Assembly: GCA_964444825.1 (NCBI GenBank)
Contig: CAYUIS010000001.1
Coordinates: 11,219-75,218 of the forward strand
Source: CAYUIS01 sp964444825
Lineage (GTDB): Bacteria; Chloroflexota; Anaerolineae; B4-G1
Direction of reading: 5' to 3'
Length of the DNA: 64,000 nt
Both the position numbers and the translations under genes were made by a program. This document shows positions 1 through 8,331 of the stretch, piece by piece (positions within the stretch are counted from its first letter, which is position 1; each line of letters starts with the position of its first letter). Under the pieces are notes generated by a model. It saw only the letters and a list, made by a program, of their open reading frames with translations, did no database searches and was not told the origin of the DNA.

Positions 1-642
1 GCCCAGTTCATCAGTGAGATTTCCCACGACCTGCGCACGCCGCTGACGGCTATCAAGGGGCTGCTGGTCAACCTGATCGATGATTCTGAGCCGACCGAGC
101 GAGCTTCCCTGGAGATCGCCGAGCGCGAAACCGACCGCCTGATTCGCCTGGTCAATCAACTGCTCGACTTTTCTCGCTGGCAGGGAGGCCGACTGGAATT
201 GAACAGACGCCTTGTTGACGTCGGTGACATCGCGGGGGATGCCGTTGGACTGAGCGCAGGGCGAGCCCATCACCGCAACGTCAGTCTGACGGCAGATATT
301 CCCCAGGGCTTGCCAATGATCTCTGCTGATCCCGACCGGCTCCAGCGGGTTATCCTCAACCTGTTGGACAATGGGATCAAATTCACACCGGGCGGGGGGC
401 AAGTGGCGTTAAGCGCGAGACAAAAGGGGGGAGAGATCGAGATCAGCGTGCGGGACACGGGGCCAGGGATGAGCGACGAGGAGCGAGAGCGGGCTTTTGA
501 GCCATATTATCACGGTGAGGGAGGCGGAGCAGGTCTGGGGCTGACCATCGCGCGCGCCACCGTGGAAGCGCACGGCGGCCGGATGGGCATCGAGAGCGGC
601 GAAACGCAGGGCAGCCGGGTGTGGTTCACGCTCCCCCTGTAA
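1..642 (+). CDS. Sensor histidine kinase, C-terminal part (5' truncated)
   Basis: The reading frame is open from base 1 and ends at a TAA at 640-642, so only the last 213 residues of the kinase are present. It starts just before the H-box (SHDLRTPLTAIKG, phospho-accepting His at visible residue 9). The N-box follows (NLLDNGIKF, around residue 120), then the G1 box (DTGPGM) and G2 box (GAGLGLTIA), and the protein ends in the usual FTLPL strand. This is a complete HisKA plus HATPase_c core. The sensing domain lies outside the window, so the signal is unknown. The next gene, a lipoprotein in the same direction, begins 148 bases on, and the kinase could control the lipoprotein/ABC operon, but nothing in the sequence proves it. 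Confidence 0.93.
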   Translation, partial: AQFISEISHDLRTPLTAIKGLLVNLIDDSEPTERASLEIAERETDRLIRLVNQLLDFSRWQGGRLELNRRLVDVGDIAGDAVGLSAGRAHHRNVSLTADIPQGLPMISADPDRLQRVILNLLDNGIKFTPGGGQVALSARQKGGEIEISVRDTGPGMSDEERERAFEPYYHGEGGGAGLGLTIARATVEAHGGRMGIESGETQGSRVWFTLPL

Positions 643-718
643 CAATTGTTCATATGTCGGTAACAGCCCTGTCGTTGGCTGGTAGCATTTTTGTGATACA
701 TTGGGGTCACTTGGGGGA

Positions 719-763
719 AGAAACCAGGTTTTGTCGCGTTGCTTACAGAAAAACCTGGTTTCT
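719..763. repeat. Short palindromic repeat, copy 1
   Basis: Inverted repeat with 14-base arms: AGAAACCAGGTTTT at 719-732 and its exact complement at 750-763, separated by a 17-base loop. A second copy with a shorter loop lies at 1890-1923. This copy sits in the leader just upstream of the lipoprotein start, so it could also fold in the mRNA. Confidence 0.8.
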
Positions 764-789
764 CATCACACAAATGAAAGGAGCGACAG

Positions 790-1869
790 ATGAACAAGAA
801 ATGGTTGATTGGTTTGAGTGTGTTGACAATGCTTTCCCTCCTCTTGACTGGCTGCCAGAGCGGGCCAAGCGCCGAAGAGATCGTGGAAAAGATGAAAGAG
901 GTCGAGGCCAACACCGAGGACGCCCACGCCGTCGTCGAGTTCGACGTCGATGTTGAGGAAATGGATATGGAAGTGGCGGTCGAGCTGTGGGAGCAGAGGC
1001 CCAACAGATTCCGGGCCGAGGTGCTCGAAGCTGACAAAGCCGAACTCAAGGGAGTCGTCAGCGTGACTGACGGCGAGCAGGCCTGGCTGTACCATCCAGG
1101 TGAGAACGTGGTCGTGACAGGGGCGCTGGGTGAGTTGGAATCGGAGGAAATCCCCGTCAACCCCGAGCAGTTGATCCAGCTTATGGAGGAAGGCATCCAG
1201 TGGGCGACGGACAACTTTGAGGTAGAGTTGTTGGGCGAGGAGAATCTGGGTGGTATCGCGACGTACAAGCTAGAGTTCACGCCCAAGGAGGGCGAGGAAT
1301 CTGCTCTTCCGATCCCCATAGAGGGCAAGGTCACGCTGTGGGTGGAAAAAGATCGCTGGATCGCGTTACAGGCTCACCTCGATGGCGGATCTCTGGGCGC
1401 GGGCTGGATACGTGTCCGCTCGTACGAGTTCAACATAGGTCTGGACGGCGCGCTCTTTCAGTTCGAGATTCCCGAGGGAGCTGAGGTCATCAGCGTCGAG
1501 GACATGGCGCCTGTCCCGCTGACCCTCGATGAGGCACATGAGCAGATCGAGTTCCACCTGCTCATCCCCGCCTACGTGCCGGAAGGGGTAACGCTGATCG
1601 ACGTGTTCAAGGTGGGTGAGGCCCTTGTCCTGCGCTATGATCATTCGACGACCTCGTTCACCATCGTGCAGGGCAACTTGCCACAGCCGATGAGGCAGAC
1701 CCCCAGCGGTGAGACGACGGAGGTCACCGTGCGCGGTCAGACGGCCACCCTGATCGTGAACAGTATGGGCAATAGTTTCCTGACCTTGACAGAGGATGGA
1801 GTGAACGTCGTCATCGCCGGCCACATCACGCAGGACGAAATCCTGGCGGTCGCCGAATCGTTGCAATGA
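790..1869 (+). CDS. Secreted lipoprotein of LolA/DUF4367-like type
   Basis: A 359-residue protein with a lipoprotein signal peptide: MNKK, a hydrophobic stretch, and the lipobox LLTGC with Cys at residue 22. It should be lipid-anchored on the outer face of the cytoplasmic membrane. Residues of about 30-230 resemble outer-membrane lipoprotein carrier-like domains (the 'QAWLYHPGENVVV' region, beta-rich). Residues of about 235-359 resemble the DUF4367 domain found in many Gram-positive and Chloroflexi lipoproteins (the 'IPAYVPEGVTL' stretch). The ATG has a purine-rich AAAGGAG seven bases upstream. Its last four bases overlap the start of the ABC ATPase (ATGA), so it is the first gene of that operon and may be its substrate-handling or sensing partner. 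The exact role is unknown. Confidence 0.8.
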   Translation: MNKKWLIGLSVLTMLSLLLTGCQSGPSAEEIVEKMKEVEANTEDAHAVVEFDVDVEEMDMEVAVELWEQRPNRFRAEVLEADKAELKGVVSVTDGEQAWLYHPGENVVVTGALGELESEEIPVNPEQLIQLMEEGIQWATDNFEVELLGEENLGGIATYKLEFTPKEGEESALPIPIEGKVTLWVEKDRWIALQAHLDGGSLGAGWIRVRSYEFNIGLDGALFQFEIPEGAEVISVEDMAPVPLTLDEAHEQIEFHLLIPAYVPEGVTLIDVFKVGEALVLRYDHSTTSFTIVQGNLPQPMRQTPSGETTEVTVRGQTATLIVNSMGNSFLTLTEDGVNVVIAGHITQDEILAVAESLQ

Positions 1870-2594
1870 CTCGACAGAGCGTAGAGGAAAGAAACCAGGT
1901 TCTTTCTGAAAAACCTGGTTTCTACGTTGTAGTGCGTGCGGTGGCCCTGACCCGCCGCTACAAAATGGGTGATGGTTTCGTAGATGCGCTGCGGGGCGTG
2001 GATTTGGCCGTCGCTCATAGGGAGTTTGTGGCTCTCGTAGGGCCTTCTGGCTCCGGCAAGTCCACTGTGCTCAACCTGATCGGCGGGCTGGATCAACCCA
2101 CGAGCGGGGAGGTGTGGATCAACGGCACCGAGCTGAGCGGTAGCGACGAGCGTGCCTTGACCCGGCACCGCCGGCAGCACGTGGGTTTCGTCTTTCAGAG
2201 CTTTAACCTGTTGCCCCGTCTGACGGCTGAGGAAAACGTAGCCATCCCTCTGATGTTCAGCGGGGTGCCGGAAAAGGAACGGCTGGCGCGCGCGCGGGGA
2301 CTCTTGGAGCGCGTCGGGCTTGGACCGCGCCTGGATCACCGTCCCACCCAACTCAGTGGCGGTGAGCAGCAGCGTGTGGCGATTGCCCGTGCTCTGGTGG
2401 GTCAACCAGCCCTCCTCCTGGCCGACGAGCCGACCGGCAATCTTGACACGACAACCGGCGCGGAGATCATGTCCCTGTTGAAGGAACTGAACCAAGAGCG
2501 CGGACTGACCCTGCTGGTCGTCACCCACGACCCGGAGGTAGCCGCCTTTGCTAGCCGCGTCGTCACGCTGCGCGACGGGCGGGTGGAACATTGA
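1866..2594 (+). CDS. MacB/LolD-type ABC transporter ATP-binding protein
   Basis: A 242-residue ATPase of the MacB/LolD/FtsE group. It has Walker A GPSGSGKST, Q-loop VFQSFNLLPRLTAEENV, signature LSGGEQQRVAIARAL, Walker B LLLADEPTGNLD and the H-loop VVTHD. It powers the two FtsX-like permeases encoded directly downstream. Family members extrude peptides or lipoproteins, or act as mechanotransducers, without carrying substrate through the membrane. The start overlaps the lipoprotein stop by four bases (ATGA). Residues of about 8-18 are encoded by a palindromic repeat (1890-1923), while normal family homology begins only at VVVRAVALTRRY. The repeat therefore appears to have become the protein's N-terminus. 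Confidence 0.93.
   Translation: MTRQSVEERNQVLSEKPGFYVVVRAVALTRRYKMGDGFVDALRGVDLAVAHREFVALVGPSGSGKSTVLNLIGGLDQPTSGEVWINGTELSGSDERALTRHRRQHVGFVFQSFNLLPRLTAEENVAIPLMFSGVPEKERLARARGLLERVGLGPRLDHRPTQLSGGEQQRVAIARALVGQPALLLADEPTGNLDTTTGAEIMSLLKELNQERGLTLLVVTHDPEVAAFASRVVTLRDGRVEH
1890..1923. repeat. Short palindromic repeat, copy 2, inside coding sequence
   Basis: AGAAACCAGGTTCTT at 1890-1904 faces AAAACCTGGTTTCT at 1910-1923, the same arms as the copy at 719-763 but with a shorter loop. It is translated in frame as part of the N-terminus of the ABC ATPase (residues about 9-19, RNQVLSEKPGF). Confidence 0.8.
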
Positions 2595-3880
2595 CGTTCA
2601 AAGACCTGGCAAAGACGGCCCTCAGCAATCTGGGCCGTCACAAGGTACGCACTGCTCTCAGCTCGGTCGGCGTGACGGTGGGCATTCTGACCATCGTCAC
2701 GATGGTCTCACTGGGCGCCGGCGTGCAACGGAAGATCGTTCGCTCATTTCAGTCCATTGGCCTGGAGACGATCGAGGTGCGCCCGGTCACCGAGGAACGG
2801 ACCGTATTCAACCAGTTCGCCGAGCCCAAGCGGACGGTGCTCATCACGCCACAGCTTGTCGAAGAGTTACGCGCGCGGGACGACGTCGTGGAGATACGCC
2901 CTCACGTGTCCGTGGCCAGAACCGACGGCATGCGCGTTTACCTGGGGGTTGGAGATGAGATAGTGGGAGTGCGGGTGAGCGCGCCTGTCTGGTGGGACAG
3001 ACCAGGCGATCCCTTTGCCAAACCGCCTGAGCTGGTAGCCGGCGAAGACCTGAGCAGTGACGCCGAGGGAGACATCATCGTCAGCACTCGCACGCTGGAG
3101 AAGCTGGGATACGAGGGACAGGCCGCGCTTGAAAGCCTGATCGGGCAAGAGGTCGTCCTGGTGCTCAAGGCCCCGCGTGGCGATGAGCAAGAGTTTCCCC
3201 TCCACTTGGTGGGCGTGCTCGAGACCTATCACGGGACCAGCTATGCTGGCGCGTTCATCGGTCCGGCTGACTCTATGGCGCTGAAGGCGTGGTGGACCAA
3301 CGATCCCGATCTGTTGGAACACCAGGGCTACGACTCGCTCACCGTCAAGGCCGCCTCTCTGAACGACGCCGTTCAGGTCGTTGATCTACTTCAAGAGCAC
3401 GGCTTTGAGGTCGAGTCGCTCAAGACAACGCTGGACATGGCGAACAAGGCGATGGCCATCATGCAGACGATGTTGGGTTCAATCGGCGGGTTGGCGCTGT
3501 TCGTGGCCGCTATCGGCATCGCCAACACAATGGTCATGGCCATCTACGAGCGCACGAGGGAGATCGGCATCCTAAAGGCCATCGGCGCATCTCCCGGCGA
3601 CATCCGCCTCCTTTTCTTGACAGAGGCAGCCCTCATCGGCCTTCTGGGTGGGGTCGCCGGCACCATCGGTGGATGGCTGTTGGGGCTAGGCCTCAACAAA
3701 GCCATCCTGGCCTATTTGCATTGGCAGGATATCCCGATAACGGGCACGTTCTTCGTGGTCACGGGCTGGTTGGTGGTCCTGGCGCTGGCCTTCGCAACGG
3801 TGGTGGGCTTGCTGGCGGGGCTGTACCCGGCTGCGCGTGCGGCGCGGTTGGACCCGCTTGAGGCGCTGGGGCACGGGTGA
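2591..3880 (+). CDS. FtsX/MacB-like ABC permease, first of a tandem pair
   Basis: A 429-residue permease with the MacB layout. There is one membrane segment near residues 25-48 and a large extracytoplasmic MacB-type core to about residue 285. Three C-terminal segments follow (GGLALFVAAIGIANTMVMAI, EAALIGLLGGVAGTIGGWL, and the segment before GLYPAARAARLDPLEAL). That last motif is the classic FtsX-family ending. The start is a TTG overlapping the ATPase stop by four bases. The protein is closely similar along its whole length to the next gene, so the two probably arose by tandem duplication and form a heterodimer with the ATPase. Confidence 0.9.
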   Translation: MTFKDLAKTALSNLGRHKVRTALSSVGVTVGILTIVTMVSLGAGVQRKIVRSFQSIGLETIEVRPVTEERTVFNQFAEPKRTVLITPQLVEELRARDDVVEIRPHVSVARTDGMRVYLGVGDEIVGVRVSAPVWWDRPGDPFAKPPELVAGEDLSSDAEGDIIVSTRTLEKLGYEGQAALESLIGQEVVLVLKAPRGDEQEFPLHLVGVLETYHGTSYAGAFIGPADSMALKAWWTNDPDLLEHQGYDSLTVKAASLNDAVQVVDLLQEHGFEVESLKTTLDMANKAMAIMQTMLGSIGGLALFVAAIGIANTMVMAIYERTREIGILKAIGASPGDIRLLFLTEAALIGLLGGVAGTIGGWLLGLGLNKAILAYLHWQDIPITGTFFVVTGWLVVLALAFATVVGLLAGLYPAARAARLDPLEALGHG

Positions 3881-5178
3881 TAGACGGTGACATGATGACC
3901 TTGAGGGATCTGGCAAGGACGTCTTTCGGCAACCTGGCACGCCACAAGGTGCGCACGCTGCTCAGCGCCGTTGGCGTGACGGTGGGCATCCTGACCATCG
4001 TCACGATGGTCTCCCTGGGCGTTGGCGTGTACCAGGAAACGGCGCGCGTATTTCGGGAGGCGGGTCTGGAGCAGGTGAGGGTGTACCCGGCCACCGAGGA
4101 GCGCACTACGTTGGACCCGTTCGCCTGGCCCAAGCGGACGGTGCTCATCACCTCGGAGCTTGTTGGAGAGATGCGCGCGCGGGATGACGTCGTGGAGGTA
4201 CGTCCGCGGGAGCTTGCGCCCTGGGGCGCAAACATCTCTCTGAAGATTGAGGACGAGGCGATTCAAGTGCGCGTGGGCGAGTTTCACTGGGGTCTGAGCG
4301 ATCCCTTCTCGGAACAGCCCGAGCTGGTGGCAGGGGAAGGGCTGGCCAACGGTTCACTAGGAGACATCGTCGTCAGTGCAAGCGCCCTGCAGGCGCTGGG
4401 GCACGAAGGACAAGACGCATTCGAGCAATTGATCGGACAGCAGGTGGCCCTGGTGCTAAAGGCGCCACGGGGCGACACAAAAGAGTTCCCGTTCCGTGTG
4501 GTGGGCGTGCTCGAAACGAGCTACGGGGCCGAGGCCGGCTATTTCGGAACGCACGTTGGCCTCGCCGATATGCTGGCTATGAACGCGTGGTGGTACAACG
4601 ACCCCGACATCCTGAAACACGAGGGCTATGATGAGTTGATCATCAGGGCTGCCTCTCTGGAAAACGCCGTTCAGATCGTCGAGTTGCTTGAGGAGCGCGG
4701 GTTCGAGGTCGAGTCGCTGGGCATGGTACTGGACGTGATGAACAAAGCGATGATCGTCTTGGAGACCATGCTGGGATCGGTCGGCGGGCTGGCGTTATTC
4801 GTGGCTGCCATCGGCATCGCCAACACGATGGTCATGGCTATCTACGAGCGCACCAAAGAGATCGGCATCCTGAAGGCGGTCGGCGCCTCGCCTCGGGACA
4901 TCCGTGTCCTGTTTATGGCGGAGGCGGCCCTGATTGGTCTGCTTGGTGGGATTGTGGGCACGATTGGTGGCTGGCTTTTGGGAATAGGTCTTAACAAGGG
5001 TATCCTGGCCTACCTGGCGTGGAAAGAGCTTCCGGTCACCGGCACCTTTTTTGTCGTTACCGGCTGGCTGGTTGCTCTCGCGCTGGTCTTTGCCACCGTG
5101 GTAGGATTGCTGGCTGGACTGTACCCGGCTGCCCGTGCGGCGCGGCTGGACCCCCTTGAGGCCCTGAGGCACGAATAG
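3877..5178 (+). CDS. FtsX/MacB-like ABC permease, second of a tandem pair
   Basis: A 433-residue paralogue of the preceding permease with the same four membrane segments and the same GLYPAARAARLDPLEAL ending. The GTG at 3877 overlaps the previous stop by four bases, as at the other two junctions of the operon. The ATGs at 3892 and 3895 align better with the first permease and are plausible alternatives. The extracytoplasmic core is the most diverged part (for example APWGANISLKIEDE against the partner's equivalent), which fits two non-identical halves of one transporter. Substrate unknown. Confidence 0.9.
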   Translation: MIDGDMMTLRDLARTSFGNLARHKVRTLLSAVGVTVGILTIVTMVSLGVGVYQETARVFREAGLEQVRVYPATEERTTLDPFAWPKRTVLITSELVGEMRARDDVVEVRPRELAPWGANISLKIEDEAIQVRVGEFHWGLSDPFSEQPELVAGEGLANGSLGDIVVSASALQALGHEGQDAFEQLIGQQVALVLKAPRGDTKEFPFRVVGVLETSYGAEAGYFGTHVGLADMLAMNAWWYNDPDILKHEGYDELIIRAASLENAVQIVELLEERGFEVESLGMVLDVMNKAMIVLETMLGSVGGLALFVAAIGIANTMVMAIYERTKEIGILKAVGASPRDIRVLFMAEAALIGLLGGIVGTIGGWLLGIGLNKGILAYLAWKELPVTGTFFVVTGWLVALALVFATVVGLLAGLYPAARAARLDPLEALRHE

Positions 5179-5205
5179 GGTGGGTAACTTGGGAGGCGAG
5201 TCGTG

Positions 5206-6183
5206 ATGGATGAAACCCTGGGAGAGAAAGCGGTATATCGGGACCGCACCCCGTTTCTGGTCGTCATTGGCGTTCTTTTGCTGCTGATCGGCATAGCCGC
5301 TGCCTTTCTGGGGCCGCTGGAGATGACCTGTTTCTACTTTTTCTCTGAGGGTGGCCGTTTTTACTACGAGGGTTTTGGATTTGGCTCGTTCATGTTTGGC
5401 AACATGGCGTGCCAGATCATTGGATACTATGTCGCGGCGATGCTGCTTATTCCTCTTGGGTACGGGCACCTGAAGGGTCGTCGCTGGGCAAGACCGTCCT
5501 CACTGGCCTTGCTCTGGTCCTGGCTGGTCGTCGGCTTGCCTTTGGTGATCGTGTTCTTTCTCATCCTGGTGACGGCCAAGGAGCTGTCCCTGGTCGCCGT
5601 TCTGGTCGCGATTGGGCTGCTGGGACTGTCCTACCTGCTCTTTCCGTGGCTGCTTATCCGGTTCTACCGCAGCCGAGACGTGCAGATGACCTTCGAGGCC
5701 AGGGATCCCAAGCCCCATTGGATCGAGAGACTCCCCATACCAATTTCGGCATTGGGTTTCCTGTGTCTGTTCTACGCGATTGTGCTGCACATTCCCATCT
5801 TTTTCAACGGCATATTCCCGTTTTTCGGTACCTTCCTCTACGGCATGCAGGGTATCGTTGCGCTTGATGTGGCCATCATGTGCCTGTTGTGCCTGACGTG
5901 GGGTACGCTGGGATTGAGGCGCTGGGCCTGGTGGGGTGGTGTGGCCTGTTTTGGGCTGCTTGCGTCCTCCTCGATGGTGACGTTCTCAACGTCCAGCCTG
6001 GCGGATATTCTGTCGGTGATGGTCTTTGCGCCTGAGGAGATGAAGGCCTTGCAGGGCGTACCAATTCAAGGGTTCCATCTGGCCGTGTTCTTTGGGTGTC
6101 CACTGCTCGCCACCTTGGGCCTCGTGGTTTTCTCCAGGCGGTACTTTTGGGGCGGTAGCCAGACTAGGCGTAATCCCGAATAG
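5206..6183 (+). CDS. Polytopic membrane protein of unknown function
   Basis: About 325 residues with roughly eight hydrophobic segments, beginning with FLVVIGVLLLLIGIAAAFL and ending with LAVFFGCPLLATLGLVVFS. A GGGAGG ribosome site at 5191-5196 favours the ATG at 5206 over the adjacent in-frame GTG at 5203. I recognise no family motif. It lies 27 bases after the second permease on the same strand and so is probably co-transcribed with the ABC system. Its role is unknown; an integral accessory protein is only a guess from position. Confidence 0.75.
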   Translation: MDETLGEKAVYRDRTPFLVVIGVLLLLIGIAAAFLGPLEMTCFYFFSEGGRFYYEGFGFGSFMFGNMACQIIGYYVAAMLLIPLGYGHLKGRRWARPSSLALLWSWLVVGLPLVIVFFLILVTAKELSLVAVLVAIGLLGLSYLLFPWLLIRFYRSRDVQMTFEARDPKPHWIERLPIPISALGFLCLFYAIVLHIPIFFNGIFPFFGTFLYGMQGIVALDVAIMCLLCLTWGTLGLRRWAWWGGVACFGLLASSSMVTFSTSSLADILSVMVFAPEEMKALQGVPIQGFHLAVFFGCPLLATLGLVVFSRRYFWGGSQTRRNPE

Positions 6184-6205
6184 ACGACGGCATGATTGAG
6201 GTCAC

Positions 6206-6233
6206 TTGACGTTGTGACTTGCTTTGTTATAAT
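6206..6233 (+). promoter_or_regulatory. Sigma-70-type promoter for prfA-prmC
   Basis: TTGACG at 6206-6211 and a perfect TATAAT at 6228-6233, with a 16-base spacer, 58 bases before the prfA start. It marks the start of a new transcription unit after the ABC operon. Confidence 0.75.
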
Positions 6234-6290
6234 GGCGTGTACGCGCGGGGCGGCCTGCCCAGGCCGCCTCGCTGTGTGAATCGAGGGAGT

Positions 6291-7367
6291 ATGCTGGAAA
6301 AACTGATCAAGGTTGAAGAGAGATACGAAGAGCTGACACGGCTGATGGCCGATCCAGAGATGGCATCGGATTACGAGCGCGTGACTGAGTATGCAATAGA
6401 GAGGGCCGAACTTGAGGATGTCGTGACTGTCTATCGGACCTACAAGCGTGCGACCGATGAGCTGGAAGAAACGAGAGCGCTGCTGGCTGAGGACTTGGAT
6501 CCGGACCTACAGGAACTGGCCGAGGCGGAGGTTGTTGAACTTGAGGCCCAACTGGAGGAACTGCAATCCCAACTGCGCCAGTTGGTGCTGCCCAGAGATC
6601 CGCGCGACACCAGGAACGTCATCATCGAGATTCGCGCCGGAGCTGGGGGTGACGAGGCGGGACTCTTTGCCGCCGATCTATATCGTATGTACACCCGCTA
6701 CGCTGAGCAGCGGGGCTGGAAGACGGAGCTGTTGAGCGGCCATTCAACGGGCATCGGAGGATTCAAGGAGGTCATTTTTGACGTGCGGGGGCAGGGTGCT
6801 TTCTCGCGTCTCAAGTTCGAGAGCGGTGTGCATCGCGTGCAACGTATACCCATCACCGAATCCTCGGGTCGCATTCACACCTCCACGGCTACGGTGGCGG
6901 TGCTGCTGGAGGTGGAGGAGGTCGAGGTTCACATCGATCCTAAGGATCTCGAGATCGAAGCCTACGGTTCCTCAGGCCCCGGTGGGCAGCATATGCAAAA
7001 GAACGCCACCGCCATCCGCATCACGCACTTGCCCTCTGGGCTGGTCGTCCGTTGTGAAAGCGAGCGCTCGCAGACACAGAATAGACATCGGGCGTTAACC
7101 ATCTTGCGGGCGCGTCTCTACGATCAAGAAAGAGAGAAGCAGGAGTCGAAGGTAGCGGAGGCACGACGGACGCAGGTGGGCACCGGCGAGCGGAGTGAAA
7201 AGATACGCACCTACAACTTTCCTCAAAACCGTGTCACCGATCATCGCATCGGCCTGACACTCTATCAACTGGGCACTGTGTTGGATGGCAGCCTCGATTC
7301 TCTTGTGGATGAACTGAACGCGGAGGATCAGGCAAGGCGCCTTGAGGCTCTGGGACAGACCGAGTGA
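6291..7367 (+). CDS. prfA: Peptide chain release factor 1
   Basis: A 358-residue class I release factor that recognises UAA and UAG stop codons and triggers peptide release at the ribosome. The N-terminal coiled region (about 1-105) is followed by domain 2 with the codon-recognition tripeptide PIT (RIPITESSGRIHTS), the RF1-type P-x-T rather than the SPF of RF2. The catalytic GGQ loop is GSSGPGGQHMQK. The usual length is about 360, and I chose the ATG at 6291, which has a GAGGGAG site just upstream. The frame is open further upstream, but that part has no similarity and overlaps the promoter. It precedes prmC, whose product methylates the GGQ glutamine; this pairing is widely conserved. Confidence 0.97.
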   Translation: MLEKLIKVEERYEELTRLMADPEMASDYERVTEYAIERAELEDVVTVYRTYKRATDELEETRALLAEDLDPDLQELAEAEVVELEAQLEELQSQLRQLVLPRDPRDTRNVIIEIRAGAGGDEAGLFAADLYRMYTRYAEQRGWKTELLSGHSTGIGGFKEVIFDVRGQGAFSRLKFESGVHRVQRIPITESSGRIHTSTATVAVLLEVEEVEVHIDPKDLEIEAYGSSGPGGQHMQKNATAIRITHLPSGLVVRCESERSQTQNRHRALTILRARLYDQEREKQESKVAEARRTQVGTGERSEKIRTYNFPQNRVTDHRIGLTLYQLGTVLDGSLDSLVDELNAEDQARRLEALGQTE

Positions 7368-8331
7368 CGCACACAGGCTCGCTGACGTTGTTGTTGCAAG
7401 GCAGGCACAGAAACTGAGGACCCGAAACCCGGAACTTCTCGTTGGAAGCCCGATATTAGAAGCTCCACTCGGGCACCCTGACCCCGGTAAGCAGAACCTC
7501 GTCCCCAACACTGACCAGGTACTCCGACAAGCCGTCGCTCGTCTCCGGCCCCTGAGCAGCACGCCCCGCCTCGAAGCCGAGGTGCTGCTCAGCCACGTGA
7601 TGGCCGTTTCCCGTGCCAGTCTCCTGGCACATCCAGAGCGCCGTCCGACCGCTGGCCAGCTATCCAAATTTCAGGGTCTTGTTCGTGACCGAGCTTCCAA
7701 CTATCCTCTGCCCTATGTCATTGGCCGCATCGAGTTCTACGGCCTGGAGTTTGAGGTCACGCCTGACGTGCTGATCCCCCGCCCGGAGACGGAGACACTG
7801 GTGGATCTGGCGCTGGCACGCAGGCCTGGGAGCGTGGTGGATGTAGGGACCGGTTCCGGTTGTGTTGCTATCTCGCTGGCGGTTCACCTGCCCGAGGTTG
7901 TCGCCCGCGCTATCGAGATAAGCCCGGCCGCACTGGCTGTGGCTCAGTGGAACGTGGAACGACACGGCGTGGCCAGGCGGGTGCAATTGATGGTCGGGGA
8001 CGTGCTGAATCCACGTCCCAGCCCGGTGGATCTGATCGTGTCTAATCCGCCCTATATTCCCACGAGCGAGTGTGCTTTGCTGCCCGAGTCGGTGCGCGAC
8101 TATGAGCCTCGGCTGGCGCTTGACGGTGGATCAGATGGCCTGGCGCTCGTCCAGCATTTGTTGGAGCAGGCGCCAGCGGTACTCAATCCTGGTGGAGGAA
8201 TACTGATCGAGATCGGCGCGGATCAGGGAGAGGCTGCCACCTATATAGCTCGCACCACGTTCCCCCGGGCCACAGTTCGGGTCCATCCTGATCTGGCCGG
8301 ACGAGATCGGGTATTGGAGATACAGACGTGA
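7342..8331 (+). CDS. prmC: Release factor glutamine methyltransferase
   Basis: PrmC (HemK) transfers a methyl group from SAM to the Gln of the GGQ loop of release factors. The SAM site is DVGTGSGCVAISLA and the catalytic signature is NPPYIP. The N-terminal helical domain is recognisable from about residue 57 (DQVLRQAVARLRPLSSTPRLEAEVLL). The only canonical start codon in frame before that point is a TTG at 7342, which overlaps prfA by 26 bases. It would add about 55 residues that look unlike PrmC. The true start may be a rare codon near 7500, or the N-terminus may be altered by a sequencing or assembly error. The enzymatic domain is intact. It is translationally linked to the next gene by a GTGA overlap. 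Confidence 0.9.
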   Translation: MRLWDRPSDAHRLADVVVARQAQKLRTRNPELLVGSPILEAPLGHPDPGKQNLVPNTDQVLRQAVARLRPLSSTPRLEAEVLLSHVMAVSRASLLAHPERRPTAGQLSKFQGLVRDRASNYPLPYVIGRIEFYGLEFEVTPDVLIPRPETETLVDLALARRPGSVVDVGTGSGCVAISLAVHLPEVVARAIEISPAALAVAQWNVERHGVARRVQLMVGDVLNPRPSPVDLIVSNPPYIPTSECALLPESVRDYEPRLALDGGSDGLALVQHLLEQAPAVLNPGGGILIEIGADQGEAATYIARTTFPRATVRVHPDLAGRDRVLEIQT

